From assembly GCA_963575645.1 (NCBI GenBank), contig OY754472.1:31993401-32057400 (forward strand): a stretch of DNA of 64,000 nt, in the 5' to 3' direction. This document shows, piece after piece, positions 1-11,970 of the stretch (position 1 is its first letter; each line of letters begins with the position of its first letter). The stretch comes from Xanthostigma xanthostigma (taxonomy: Eukaryota > Arthropoda > Insecta > Raphidioptera > Raphidiidae). Below the pieces are notes generated by a model, which saw only the letters and a program-made list of their open reading frames with translations, was not told the origin of the DNA and did no database searches. A program made the translations under genes and the position numbers.

Positions 1-1168
1 AACAATAATTTCAGTGCGACAAATAAAGTTTCCGCACGCAAATGAAAATAGCTACTTTTCAACCGTAACAGCGTGCGTAAACATACCACTTTTCCCGCAT
101 GAGTAATAAAAAATATATTGAACAGGTAAAAGCCGCTTAAAATGTTCAGTGCAACTATAATAAAGTTTTGAAGCAAAAATAAGATAGAAACAGTCTTTCA
201 AAGTTTAATTATATTTTTTTAATTCAAAATCCCGATTAACACACGCAAAGACATGATAGCACGAATCGGAAATGCATCCCAAATAATTCGCGGAAGGCCC
301 TTATCGCTACTACATACATGTACAGAAAGCATGGCTACTACGCACGCATTTTTGTGTCCAACAAAACGGGTACAACTTCGAACAATTTCTGTGAATACTT
401 GATAATGACATAACATATTTCCATAGTGACATAACATAACGCCAGGACCGACCTCAAAATTTGATGAATTTTTTTAAAACTTTGAAAGCCCGCTCCTCTT
501 TCATTTTTGAGTCTTGATGAAAAAGTTATTTTAAATATTTGTTTGTCTATTTGATTTCTACACGCTGTTAAAAAAAAGAACCAACTCTAAAATCAGCTTG
601 TATATATTACATTTTTGGTAGTGCTGTTCACAAAGCTTTTTGTACTGTGTGTAAAAATTGAAGTTTTTCACAAGTATGCAGATGACAGAAAATTGGTAAT
701 TTATTTTTGGTTCGACCCTATCATGCTAATGATCTTAACTGATCTCAAATAATTTATCTATCTATCTATATAATCTACGAAATCTGTCTGATTCGACTTG
801 ATTTTTATACCATCAGTTGTGTTGAAGAGTGATCATACCGTCGAGCTTAGTGATTTAAATCTACCACTTGACGTATACAGTTATTTATTTTATACCCTTG
901 AAAATAGGATTATGTACTTTCGTGTAAAAAAAATACCCCCAACGCTTCCTTTTTTTATTTACATTTAAAATGTTTAAATTGCGCTCCCGTTTAACTTAAA
1001 GTTCTTTTGAAAACGTTACACGTTTGAAACTGTTCATATATACTTTAGTAGATAATTTTATTTTGCTGAAAATCTTGTACATAAACATTTCCTTTGTAAC
1101 ATAACTAGCGTATGTCACCTTTTTTTACTTAAAAAAATATTATTTACCATTTGAAAAACAAGTATAAG
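1..1168. other. AT-rich DNA, no gene seen
   Basis: I see no supported coding region or recognised repeat here. A short ATCT-type microsatellite lies near 756-775. Confidence 0.6.
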
Positions 1169-1170
1169 TA

Positions 1171-1390
1171 GGGGAGGACGGGGTCAATTGTAACACGGGT
1201 CAATTGTAATAGTGACTGCAAAATGCAACAAAATAAGAAAAAGATTCTACTGCATTGATTACGTACATTCAGTCACCAGCGACTGAATGTACATCAATGC
1301 AGTAGTATCGTGTTCTCATTTTGTTGGTAGATGTCACTAAAATAGTCACTGTTACAATTGACCCGTGTTACAATTGACCCCGTCCTCCCT
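1171..1390. mobile_element. Palindromic MITE, TA target duplication
   Basis: The ends GGGGAGGACGG and CCGTCCTCCCT are inverted copies. The next roughly 40 bp of each arm also pair, including two GTCAATTGTAA blocks, and a second palindrome sits in the centre. TA flanks both sides (1169-1170 and 1391-1392), as for Tc1/mariner-type insertions. There is no coding capacity, so it is non-autonomous. The superfamily assignment is inferred from the TA duplication only. Confidence 0.75.
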
Positions 1391-1392
1391 TA

Positions 1393-1962
1393 CGTATTTT
1401 TCAAAACGAAAAAGTTTAAGAATACAACTTGAATTTTGAATTAAATAACTTTAAATAATTCATATAATCTGTACTTGGCATAAATGACTATCACAAAAAA
1501 TTCAATTTTTAAAAATTACTGAAAAATAATTTGGAGAGTAACTTTTAGCTTCGGAGCGTTAACACTAAATATTTTATCAAATTATATTATATAAAATCAT
1601 ATCTCTCGACGGTGATTTTGGGACGTGGAGAGGCCTTAGCCCGTCATTTATAAAATAAAAATACACCAGCAAGAGAGCAGTACAGTTTATTTTTTAAAAA
1701 TTAAGAGCTACGAAACATTGGTCATTACATCCACCTGCAAATGAGAAAGTACAATTATTGTAATTTGGTGTGAAATAAAAAAATGAAAACTTACGCTTAT
1801 ATTATCACCTTCAATTGTTTGGATTTGATCCTGATTTTAATAAAAGCGGGAAAATTTATAATAACTCTCTTTGAGAGAGTATGTTATACCTTTTTTTTAT
1901 CAAATTAATCGAAATTTTTTGACTAAGAAATAATCAACCCCTGACATTAATTTATTTCACAT
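1393..1962. other. AT-rich spacer, nothing recognised
   Basis: No exon, ORF of note or repeat boundary could be supported in this stretch. Confidence 0.5.
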
Positions 1963-2830
1963 ACCGCTAGCGAGGGTGTGCTCTATTATTGCTCTGCGCG
2001 TTAGTGCTCAGTGCTCAGTTTCGTTCATACAAATATCTAGGTTAATTTCATACGAAACCTATTCAAATTATAGTTTTTTGAAAACGGAGATATTCTGTTC
2101 TATAATGTGGAACTATTTTTAAGGCAAATAGTGTTCAAAGAAGTCCTAAAATTTTAAATAAAAGTTGCTAACAGCAGTTGTCGCTTGGTCTACCAGTGAT
2201 TCCCAAAGTGGTCTATATCGATCCCCAGGGGTCGAAGACAACTTGCAAGGGGTCCATGTCGGCGGGAAAAAAAATTGGGGGTTCATGAAATGAGAATGGG
2301 GGTCAACGATAGTGAATCTCCTAACAAAAAAAGTAATAAACTGAACATCGTTAACCGAAGAGATTTGAGATTAAATCTAACTAAATTAATGCCAAATGTT
2401 GAAAATTTATTATTATAGTATCAGGTTCATCCCTCACACTAAAAGCATTTATTTTTTGCTTAGTTATTTTATGTAACAGAAAGTAAATTTTAATTTGATT
2501 CGTTTAATTTGAATCTAATTAATAAATGTATAAAACTAAACATTTCACACTACATTTCACTACCGTTATAAATTTAAATCGTTCAAAGTGAGTAGCACTA
2601 TACCGGTTGTTAAAAATACATTTGAAATTAATGAATTTGCAAAAAATCAATATCAGATAAGCAGGGGGTCTACCCAAAACCGAAAAACATGGCAAGTGGT
2701 CTACGAGACAAAAAAGTTTGGGGACCTCTGGTCTATACGCACGTGTCCGATGAGTATTAAAATCGGTTGAGTCGTTTTATAGTAATAGTCGTACAAACAA
2801 ACTGACAAACAAACATCCAGCAAACGAGTC
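1963..2830 (+). repeat. Dispersed repeat family E, copy 1, split by a hAT element
   Basis: The part before 2194 (from CACATACCGCTAGCG to AACAGCAGTTGTCGCTTGGTCT) aligns by eye with 40855-41090. After the hAT element, 2731-2830 continues with AAAATCGGTTGAGTCGTTTT and an ACAAACAAACTGACAAACAAAC tract, which resembles RTE/SINE 3' tails in insects. The unsplit copy at 41090 confirms that the hAT inserted at GGTCT. The class of family E is uncertain. Confidence 0.55.
2194..2730. mobile_element. hAT-type MITE nested in family E
   Basis: The ends CAGTGATTCCCAAAGTGG and AGTTTGGGGACCTCTG form an imperfect inverted repeat with the CAGTG...C(A/T)CTG pattern of hAT elements. GTCTATAC follows the right end and a decayed version, GTCTAC, precedes the left end, consistent with an 8-bp duplication that has since lost bases. 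It contains no transposase. Confidence 0.65.
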
Positions 2831-2987
2831 TTTCCATCTGTATAAAATACCCAAACAATTACAAGAAAACAAAATTACTAACTTGGGTTCCGTTTCAATT
2901 AATTTTTTTAACAGGACGTTAACAACATACAATAATGCTGAGTTGCAGAAAAACATGTCAAAAAATCTTATTTGACAACCTTAGATT

Positions 2988-3286
2988 GTGACGAACCGTC
3001 AGGTAGAAATACCAATGGACCACGGCATACAAGCCCGGAAACCAAGAAGATTTGGATCAACACCGGCCGTGAAAGCGTACACACTTGGACAAGATATATT
3101 ACCTGAGATAAAAAAAGGAGGATGACCTACAAAAAAAAATGAGATCCCATCAAAAACATAACATGTACAACTTTTTGTAGCGGAAAAACTGCGTTGTGAG
3201 ACTTGGCATTTTTTACATTTTATATTTTTGAAGGGATCGAATGTTCTAGATGGCAGGGAGTTTGAATACGACATCATACTGCTTCT
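2988..3286 (+). pseudogene. Degenerate ORF of unknown origin
   Basis: An open frame from 2988 reads 45 codons to a TGA at 3123-3125. The same frame then continues, with a further stop, to about 3286. Part of it reads ARKPRRFGSTPAVKAYTLGQ, which is compositionally protein-like and more GC-rich than its surroundings. I do not recognise the family. It may be a transposon or retrocopy remnant. The opposite strand is also open over the same stretch, which weakens the case. Confidence 0.2.
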
Positions 3287-3379
3287 GATGTATGGAAATT
3301 GTAATTATATGTTCACAAACTAAGGTCATTGTCAAATAAAATTTTTTGACAACCCTTTCTGCAATCCAGCATAATACCC

Positions 3380-3720
3380 TTAACTTAGCGTAACGATGAC
3401 ATATTTTTGTAATAAAACTAATAATAAAGTTTTATTCACAATTATTACATTGGAACGTACAATGTTGGTGAGCCTGTATTGTGTTTCGTGATAACATATG
3501 CGCATCGGGCATTGTTGTCGGCGGCAAACATAACGCCACCAGACCACACACAACAACAATAACAACAATACAACAAGAGCTACGCTCCGCCGCTCCCTGT
3601 GTTACCGGCACCCTTCATTGTGTTACCCGGCGCCTACACCGTCATGTCTCTTTACTTCCACTATGCTTCAACTAATGCAATGCGCATAATTCACTGCATC
3701 GGTCGGTAATGTAGTCAGCG
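3380..3720. other. Locally GC-richer island, unassigned
   Basis: About 300 bases are richer in GC than the flanks and contain an (AAC)n-like tract near 3547-3580. Short open frames exist on both strands but have no recognisable domain and no convincing splice sites. Confidence 0.35.
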
Positions 3721-4287
3721 CTGGGTTACCGGCATTCAATTGAAAATCTAACTGGCGTTTCATCGGTTAATGGATTTTTTTTGTTGTGTTCAAGACTGCA
3801 TTTTGATGACTTTTTTTATTTTTATATTTGTTTCATTTAGAATGTAATTGCAACACATTTTTCAGAAGAAACAATCGCATTTCGTGTTGACTGAATTTTC
3901 TTTTCAGTTTTAAATTCGCTGAACTACGGCAGTTGTAGAAAATTGAGTTGAAATACACATTTTTTAATGTTTGAAGAATATACAAAAATTAAATATTTCC
4001 ACGATCAAAAGGAAAATTACTTAGTAAAGTCGATTCTTTGTATTTTTTCAGTATGTTCAGACAATATTTTATATTACTCAACTTTGAAAAAACGAGGGGT
4101 TAAGATTTTAGCAGTCTGTGTATTTAGTTGCAGTTTGCAGTATTTAAATACCAAGCGGAATACATTCCAATTCCGTAGTGAATTGATGTTTGTCTATCTG
4201 TTACACGTAAATCTAGCTCTAGTAATTGAAGTGATGTTTACTTAAAAGTGAACTGTCACAAATTGTTAAAATGAAGTGAAAAACAGG
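3721..4287. other. AT-rich DNA, nothing recognised
   Basis: Open frames here (for example near 3967-4245) have no features that distinguish them from chance in AT-rich DNA. Confidence 0.5.
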
Positions 4288-4425
4288 CATTTTATTAGAG
4301 ATACGTACAGAAATTGTAGTATATATCTCGTTTCATCACGTACTCGTGTTATATAATTCATGATATTATCAGCCCGAGATATATACTACATTTTTTGCAC
4401 GTATCTTTAATAAAACAGCGGGTTT
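4288..4425. repeat. Inverted repeat, about 40-bp arms
   Basis: TTTTATTAGAGATACGTAC with GTAGTATATATCTCG on the left pairs with CGAGATATATACTAC and GCACGTATCTTTAATAAAA on the right. It is probably a small foldback element or the core of a MITE; no target duplication was identified. Confidence 0.55.
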
Positions 4426-5086
4426 TTAAATTTTTCAAAATTTTTAACAGTTCAGTCTTCAACAAACGTCAGTTTAGATATTATGTCGATTTGATTTAAT
4501 TAAACAATCATAGCATACGCGTGAAGCAAATGAAGACCAATGAAAAAATGACATGAATTCGTGTAACTTCTACTAAAAATTTTTAAAAACAAATATAAAA
4601 ATTTAACATGAAATAAAACAATGCGTTGTATTATTTCACTCATCTTTTAAAAATTGCAGTCAGCATTTACTAAAACAACAAAAGATTGAAAATAACTCAC
4701 AAAATAAAAACAACGCGAAGTTAAAAGAAAGAAGAAAACATTAGAGACATGAATATTTGTATATTTGCATAGAGTGTGATGAGAAAGTTGCCTTTTTAGT
4801 AACGGACCTTTTCATAGTTAAACATTTTTTGTGCATATGTCTCAACTACCGCCATGTTTTTTCATTTTGACAGGTGAAAAGTGATTGATTTTGAAAAAAC
4901 TGAATCTCTTTTAGTTTGGAAACTTTCTGAAAACTATAAACGCAAATAACTTCTAAACCAAAAGACATACAGACGTTTGTTTGTGTACATTGGATTCAGC
5001 GTGTTTTTTTCTATAAGCATGATGAGTTTGCCAAAGTTCCGAAAGATTTCGGTTTCCATCAAAAATAATAAATTAGTAATTTATAA
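4426..5086. other. AT-rich DNA, nothing recognised
   Basis: No supported feature was seen before the Helitron that starts at 5087. Confidence 0.5.
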
Positions 5087-5716
5087 CTAGCGGTCCCGTC
5101 CGGTTTCACCCGGGTGTAAAAGAACGAGTGGGAAAGGGAGGAACATGAGTACACACATTCATCTTAGTTTACCGAGATGAATGTTGTGTCCAAATTTTAT
5201 GATGATCGGAGTTACCGTTCAAAAGTTTTTGTCGATAAAAAGCAGTATTTATACTTTTTTTCAGTAAAATTCTTTTTTAGTTAATTAAATAAAATTTAAA
5301 TAAATTTAAATGTAAGCCTTAGAAGAAAGCAATGTAGAAAAAAAAATTAAATATATTCACCCAACGTGGAGCTCGAACCCACGACCCTGATATTGACAGT
5401 CGCATGCTCTACCGATTGATCCACATAAGGTTATGTCTCAGAACGCTAATATGAGTATATCTAGTTAGTGCATTTCACATGAATAGAAGCTTATTTTTGA
5501 GATTCATTTTGCAACATTTTTCATTAATGCTCCGCTCCTAATGGCCGTAGCGTAATATTATATAGCCTATATCCTTCCTCGATAAATGGGCTATCCAACA
5601 AAAAAAATTTCTTTCAATTTGAACCAGTAGTTCCTGAGATTAGTGCGTTCAAACAAATAAACAAACAAACAAACAAGCAAACAAACAAACTCTTCAGCTT
5701 TATATATTAGTATAGA
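5087..5716 (-). mobile_element. Non-autonomous Helitron, copy 1
   Basis: Read on the minus strand, the element starts TCTATACTAATATATAAAG and ends GGGACCGCTAG. It lies between A (5717 on the complement) and T (5086), the A/T target used by Helitrons. A GC-rich pair of inverted segments (CACCCGGGTG and the CCGG motifs) lies just before the terminal CTAG, the usual 3' hairpin. The 5' part (GCTGAAGAGTTTGTTTG, GGATAGCCCATTTATCGAGG) is of the kind described in insect Lep1-like Helitrons. No Rep/helicase gene is present. It carries a tRNA-like segment at 5358-5430. Confidence 0.85.
5358..5430 (-). pseudogene. tRNA-Lys-like sequence inside Helitron copy 1
   Basis: The minus strand shows a tRNA-like 73-nt segment with a good B box (GGTTCGAGCTC), a 3' half close to metazoan tRNA-Lys(CUU) and a decayed 5' acceptor strand. 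The anticodon stem does not pair. It is not a credible functional tRNA gene. Confidence 0.7.
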
Positions 5717-7150
5717 TAAATAATTAATAACAATTAAAAATACAACGCCGGGCAAATACCTACTTTATAAGAAAGTTTACTGCAGCATAATCTGTCTATC
5801 TTTAATAATCAATCTACAAATCCGGACGAATCTGGACCGAACTGCTAGTTCTATATGCGAGAACATTTTTCCAGTAGGCAGCTTTTTCCTGACGTACCAT
5901 TTTCATACACTTGTGTTCGAAGCTGGCGAGCTTGTGAGCTTTTGTTTGTACTGTTTCGGCGCGCATCGCAAATATAAAAATAAGCTTTGTTAAGCTGAGC
6001 TTTATACCTTAAACGCTCACTAAGCACAGACATAGCGCGTATGTGAGCTTTAAGCCTTGCACGGGAAGTTTTCAATATCACAATGTTCATTGATAATAAT
6101 TAAAACAACTCGCTTTTAATTGAAACTATATGAACTTTTGGAATTGCACAATTTTTTATGATGTTTTCAATTACGACGAGAATGTCTGTTTTAATAAAAG
6201 ATAATTCCAAATAACAAACGGCTTATCGTTCTTTATTGATATAAGTATATTTAGGTTGCATTATTATATTATTCAAAAAAATACAATTCTATAAAGAAAG
6301 TAATTTCAAATTTTAATCTTTCCATTTTTTATTTTAAACTAGACACGCTTTGCTGTGACTCAGTTCAGATTGCGTGTGTTGCTGTTACGTTCAACAGATG
6401 ACGCTCCCAATGTCGTAAAATATTTAGTATAGCGTGTGTTGCTTTAACGTCCAACGGATGGCGCTGTTTTTTTAAAAAAACATGTTTTCACCTGTCACAA
6501 GTGTCACGTATTCGGGTGCAACTTTGTAAAAAAATCGTCCCCGCGTCACTGCAGAAATTTGATTTTATTTATTATAATATGTCAAATTTCAATATTTTTG
6601 AAGCTGGAATGGCCCTGTCGCTCAGTTAGCTAGATTTTTAAAAAATGTTATTATGCTTGTATTTTCGTTCTTAAAATTGAAAATAAGTTGAAATGAACTT
6701 TTCACATCAAAGTTATCTCCATGAAAATGTTCGAACAACTGAAAAGTTATAATGTTACTCTTTTTCTCGCCTAATTGACTATTTAAATTACCTGCATTTT
6801 TTAGAACAATCTCTTGCCGTTAAACATAAGAGCTTGCCATTAAATTCTTCAATATTTTTTTATGTAATCTTCTTGCCTTACAATAAAAACTTGATTACTT
6901 TTTCGAGCGTTTCTTGCATGTAAATAGTTTCGAAAAGTTTGTATACAATTTTTTTCACATCATATAAACAGAAAATATATTTTTGTAAAGGTGCGTTTAC
7001 ATGTATGATACATATATTCAGTTACCAAAAATGTTCTCAAGATTAGCCACAAAACTGCATATAGTTCAAAACGATCTAAATTACTTGTATTGCAATAAAC
7101 AACACAAGACAAATTAATGATGCAGAAAAGTTGCACCATAGTTCATACTC
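5717..7150. other. AT-rich DNA with one family B fragment
   Basis: Most of this stretch shows nothing recognisable. Roughly 6340-6640 holds the distal part of family B (CCCCGCGTCACTGCAG followed by a GGAATGGCCCTGTCGCTCAG-type ending), comparable to 33012-33115 and 40316-40440. The open frame at 5851-6090 has no support as a gene. Confidence 0.45.
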
Positions 7151-7154
7151 TAAA

Positions 7155-7708
7155 AGGCCGCTCAAATGCGAGTCGAACTCGCGCATCGAGGGTTTCGTAC
7201 AAACTTGTGGGTATGAAAATAGTTCGTCCATCACGGCAATCGAGTCTCGAAGATTTTTCCCGCTTAGCCGTTGGAAAACTGTTATCCCCATACATCGGTA
7301 AACGTCGCGGTCAGTTTGTCAACTAAGAGTGTAATTGCATTCAGATAAACTACTGAACTGTATTGTACCTCGTGGCTATATCTGATAGTCTAGGTGTCGT
7401 ACCATGTTGTATGTGAGAGTTCTCGTATTGTGCTGTATAAACGCACCGGTAGCGGACACTTGTTTTGTATTAGAACTGTTACTGTGTACGTGCGTAGCAT
7501 GTTGTTGCTGCTTAAAAACATTATTTTTTTATGTAACTGCAAATTTACGGTTTTTGGATTTTCCCATTTACTTGTGCTATAAGACATTGCTTCTTGCCAA
7601 AATCATTCTAGATCAACGGGAAGTACCCTATAGGTTTTGATTCCTAAAAGTCTTGAAAGACAGACAGATGGACGGACAACAAAGTGATCCTATAAGGGTT
7701 CCTTTTTT
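7155..7708 (+). repeat. Widespread arthropod short repeat
   Basis: It begins with GGCCGCTCAAATGCGAGTCG and AACTCGCGCATCGAGGGTTT and ends with AACGGGAAGTACCCTATAGG, then ACAGACAGATGGACGGACAA and GTGATCCTATAAGGGTTCC. From memory, this head and tail combination recurs in many insect genomes as a short non-autonomous repeat; I cannot confirm it by search here. Open frames inside it are not genes. Confidence 0.6.
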
Positions 7709-8810
7709 AGGCGCGATTAGCGTAAGCTAAAGCGCCTTATATGTACTCGCTTTGTCTGTGAATCTGTGAGTCACGCTTTTTGTATCCAGCGTACAGCCCA
7801 AACGCCTTAACCGATTTTAAAAAACTTTTTTTTGTTCGATTCGTCTCCGGGTAACTTAAATCCTAACGTCGCCCGATTTTTGAATTTTGACCCCAGAGGG
7901 GAGTAATAAAGAAAAAACGAAGTTTTTTGCTTATAACTCACTCAATTTAAATCAGATCGGTTCGAAACCTGTCTTAAACGAAAGAGGAGAAAATTTTACA
8001 TAAATTTCGTACAACAGAATTTGCCAAAACAGGTTTTTTATACAAATTTATTTAGAAATAAATTCAATTTGATATAATCGATGGCAAACATCTTTCGGTT
8101 ATCTCTCTCTGTTGCACGGTTTAATATGGTAATATAAAGATTACGTTTGTTCTGTCTTAAATTAAAACGATTGCATTTGTTCAAAAACGGATGGCATTTC
8201 AAATATTTGTGAAATGCAACGCCTTCTGAGTTAACAATATGAATAACTAATTATTAGAACATAATACTTTGACAGACGCAAACGTCATTTTTGACATTTC
8301 TTACCATTCCGACACCACGGATGAGCGGATTGAAACCAAATTTTGGGAGGATGTTTGATATGCAAATATGAAGTGGCCTATTGTGTTTTGGGAGCATCGG
8401 CGCATGCGTAAAAGAGTATATCTTTTATAATGTTGTTTTATATAATAATAATATAGTTTTTAAAAAGACTTATTATTTTATCTATTTTTACATGAAAGTT
8501 TTGTAAATTTTTTGGGGAAAATCGGCGCATGCGCAAAAGAGATATGGGCTATGACGTTGTTTCTTATATAATAATGCTTTACATTTCATAAGGTTGATTA
8601 TTCTATCTGTCTTACAAGAAAGTTTTGTAATTTATTTTTGGGGAAAATCGGCGCATGCGCAAGAGATATTATGTGCTATAACGTTTTTTATATAACAATG
8701 GTAAAATTTTTTTAGCGGCTTATTATTCTATCTGTTTTACAAGAAATTTTTATATTTTATTTCGGGAAAAATCGGCGCATGCGCATCAGAGATATATGTT
8801 ATTACAAGAA
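7709..8810 (+). repeat. Dispersed repeat family B, copy with internal tandem array
   Basis: The copy starts near the small palindrome GGCGCGATTAGCGTAAGC and includes CCCAGAGGGGAG, AACGAAAGAGGAGA and GCGGATTGAAACCAAATTTT. It then enters the 125-bp array at 8330-8810. Related segments occur at 6340, 14770, 26452, 32576, 39700, 48838 and 63648. I see no transposase or terminal inverted repeats, so the class is unknown; a Helitron-like origin is possible but unproven. Confidence 0.6.
8330..8810 (+). repeat. 125-bp tandem array centred on GCGCATGCGC
   Basis: GGCGCATGCG starts at 8399, 8524, 8650 and 8774, so the spacing is 125, 126 and 124 bp. Each unit has GGGGAAAATCGGCGCATGCG, then a GCTATAACGTT segment, then TTATTATTCTATCTGTTT with ACAAGAAAGTTTTGTAA. 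Other copies of family B in this window carry a single unit, so the array arose by local amplification. Confidence 0.85.
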
Positions 8811-10212
8811 AAATAAAATAATAATAAAAAGAAAGTTTTTATTGAAATGTACCAAAATGGAAATATAATTATTTTAATAATTTAGGGTAATAATTATAAA
8901 AAAGTTGGTTGTGACTAATTATTAATAAATTATTAAAATGATTTTTTCCTTTCTCTGTTTCAATATTTTCAACTGTAATTTTTTTCGTAGAATAAGTTAA
9001 TTAAATTATATTATTAAGCTCAAAGTGTCGTTAAAAATATACTACAATTTTCAAACATAACGCCGGGGTATATTTTATAGAATTTCGCGCCTTGTAATTC
9101 TTGAATTACTTGTGTCTTCAGACAATATTTTTTCCTTTTAGAAACTAATAATTTTAAAACATTAACATTAACCAGTATCCACATTAAAGATATATTATAA
9201 AAAAAATAACAATTAACAAGTTGAGTGACACCATGTTCTCAATCCATCAACAACAATATACTGATAACATGTGACAGCATTTGGTAAGTTTTCTAACATT
9301 TACGAACAATTACATTTTAATTTCAAAAGAATTTTATAACTCAAAAAATATAATTACAGAACACTCTGAAGATGATACAAAACGTATCGAAACGTTAGTA
9401 TTAAATGCAAGTTTAAAAAAATCTCAGTATTGCTTCATTTTCGATCCTTATGCCACGGAATTCTTTCCAAATACTCATCTAAAAATTAATGTTGCATAAA
9501 AAATATCCTATATTTCACTTTCTTTAAAATTGATTTTGAGTGTCTATGAAAAAAAACACCAGTCAATAATAATGAAATAGTGCCAACTCATGTTGTCAAA
9601 TTGAAAACCAGGACAATGATTGATTTCTTATGTAATACTATTTTTTGATAACTTTTTTCTGTAGAGAATAAGATACATCGTTACTACTGAGCGCTACTAA
9701 AAAAAAGAAAAAAGCGCGAGAATAATATTTTTTTACATGAAAAGTCGTAAATTGTCAAAGTAATTCAGATCTAATATAAATGCATATTTTCTTTTTATTT
9801 TTAATAATAAACTGATTCCAATTTATCTTTTATGGGTTTCTAGATTAGATTCTGAAACTGGGAGTTTGAAATACACAAGCCACTAAAAAATCTTGACAAT
9901 CTTGGTTATAAATATCTTTTTAAAATATATTGACGTTTTAAACTTTAATAGATTTATTCCAAGTCGTGTAGTTTATTTAACGTGGATTGATACTTTATTT
10001 GATGTTGAAATCTTTTTTCATACCGTTTTCACTTTTAGTTTATTGAAAACGTTAACTTAAATGTTACAGCGTTGAGTAGATGTAATTTTTTAACGAAGCA
10101 TTTATTCAGAAACACGTTTTTTAGCGTCAGTTAAACATTTCAGTGAGTTGAGAAAGTTTGTATAGTTATTATAAGAAGTATGGAGTCATTAAGGTGTTGG
10201 CGTAAGTACACT
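8811..10212. other. AT-rich DNA, no gene seen
   Basis: Only a stem-loop motif at 9362-9396 stands out (see that entry). The frame at 9281-9499 runs through this motif and is unlikely to be a host gene. Confidence 0.5.
9362..9396 (+). other. CTGAAGA stem-loop GAAACGTT motif
   Basis: CTGAAGA, one extra base, a GATAC/GTATC stem with a short loop, then GAAACGTT. The arrangement resembles a hammerhead ribozyme core with one extra base. Similar motifs occur at 24316-24350 (plus) and at 35178-35212 and 37226-37262 (minus). Such motifs are known from retroelement ends, including Penelope-like elements. Activity is not implied. Confidence 0.4.
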
Positions 10213-10220
10213 ACTGGCCA

Positions 10221-10568
10221 CAGTGCCGGATTTATCTTTTTGGTGCCCTAGGTTTTTAGAGTGAACGGTACCCTAGCTTTTTCTCTTTTTGTTGTATTGG
10301 TTCATAGCTTAGAATCTCGACTATTATTAATATTGTTTTCTTTTAGTTTGTTCATTTAATGCTCTATACTTCTTTTATACTACTTTTCATAATATTACAT
10401 CCAGAAAAAACGTCATCTATATCTTCATGAAGTGATCAACATATTTTCATAAAGTCTAAAAACCGATATGGTTGTAACTGTAAGAAAAAATAATTTTCGT
10501 AATATGGTGCCATTTCTGGGGTAGTGCTCTAGGCCGCTACCTATTGTATCTTTTTATAAATCCATTTA
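10221..10568. mobile_element. hAT-type MITE with 8-bp target duplication
   Basis: The left end CAGTGCCGGATTTATC is flanked by ACTGGCCA (10213-10220), and the same 8-mer follows the right end (10569-10576). The right end (ATAAATCC plus a divergent tail) has lost the expected CGGCACTG. Both ends match the outer hAT at 33326-34133 (CAG[GT]GCCGGATTAA), so they are probably related. Confidence 0.7.
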
Positions 10569-10576
10569 ACTGGCCA

Positions 10577-11188
10577 GAACGTACAGAGCTTTTTAAATTA
10601 ACCAACACATGGTCTCTACATACCAAAGTCCTCCATTTAATGTAGCGAGAATGCTTGTGACGTCACGCCTTAGTGACAGCTGACATTAGATGTTGTATCT
10701 ATGGGTGTAGAGCTGTAGTTCAGAGGTATTTCTTAGAAAGATATGTAAATTATCTTAATTATATGATTTATATTCAGTATTTTATTAAAAGTAGGTACTT
10801 GGTAGTAAAAATAGTACGATTTTTTTTTGTTGCAAGCCAACTAACCTCAAAAATAAACGTTATAAAATATCACAAAAAACGAATAAACAAAAAATCAAGT
10901 AATTAAATGATGCAGAAGTGAATGATCGCAACAAAAATTTAAACGACACGGTGATTATTTACTTCGAGTTTTTATATTCTTTTTGATTTAAGAAGGCGTG
11001 AATTCGGTGTTTCAGTCAACATGGCTGATTGCAGTATTTTATACTTTTATTTTATTAATAATCTTCTTAATCTCAATGTTTATATTAATACTGGGTCATT
11101 TTTTAAAATCCTTTCAACATAATATATTTTTCTCTGAAACCATTTATTCTTTGATTCTTTTTTACTGTCATCATGCCTATTGGACAAA
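10577..11188. other. AT-rich DNA, nothing supported
   Basis: Two short frames occur (10673-10906 and a hydrophobic one at 10998-11195). Neither has a recognisable domain or start context. Confidence 0.45.
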
Positions 11189-11469
11189 GAGCTGACTACG
11201 GAGAAAATGGGTGACTCGGTGCAGAGCTGAAAATTTGCAGAATAATAGGAGATAGTATAAGTAAGTAGGGAAAAAATTGCCAGAAGGCTAGGCGGAAGAT
11301 AAAGAGCCGCCAGAAGGCGCTAATGTTGCGAAAAATCAGTGCACTTCTGGCAATTTCTATACTTATTCTGTAATTCAAAACTAGATTATATATTATATAT
11401 ATTATATAATAATTATTCTGCAAATTTTCAGCTCTGCACCGAGTCACCCATTTTCTCCGTAGCCAGCTC
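11189..11469. mobile_element. MITE with about 58-bp near-perfect inverted ends
   Basis: GAGCTGACTACGGAGAAAAT followed by GGGTGACTCGGTGCAGAGCT on the left is repeated inverted at 11410-11469 with a single mismatch in the first part. The interior holds GCCAGAAGGC repeats and an (AT) tract. No clear target duplication was found, so the superfamily is unassigned. A minus-strand frame through it is an artefact of the element. Confidence 0.75.
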
Positions 11470-11962
11470 TCCGTCTATATCCTATGTTTAAACTTACTAA
11501 AAATACACATTTGTAGGATTTTTTGTCGTCTTAAATTTCTAAAAAAATCCTTTTATTATCTATATCTGTATTATCAATCCTAAAAATGTGGGACGACCTA
11601 ATTCGTCGGTAGCGATGTTTTTGTACAGTAGTGCAATGAAAGGTGATGTAAGCAGAAGGGAAAGGGAGAACGAACACTAGTGCTACACTACTTTACACTA
11701 CACTAGCTCGGTGTAAAGAAAGAGAACGCTGTAGCAAGGAGCTATAATTAAATACAAGTCAGCGCGGGTTCGTATCTTTTTATTACATCATAAACACTCG
11801 GTGCGCGGATATCGTAGCGTAGGGAGCTTCATAGGCTGCCGCTGGTTCGCTTGCTTGTCTGAGCTTAGTTGCCGAACAGTTGAAAATTCGATGTGTAAAG
11901 CTTGCCGTCCACCACATAGCACAGGAAACTGAACAGGTTCATTCGTATTAAAAAGTGGTAGT
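11470..11962. other. Unassigned DNA
   Basis: Slightly GC-richer between 11640 and 11940 but with no supportable exon. Confidence 0.4.
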
Positions 11963-11970
11963 ATATAAAT

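Noticed and set aside
219..437. 72-codon minus-strand open frame
   Set aside because: No domain, start context or compositional shift; consistent with chance in AT-rich DNA.
10998..11195. Hydrophobic 65-codon frame resembling a membrane protein
   Set aside because: AT-rich codons give Ile/Leu/Phe by chance; no start context or homology recognised.
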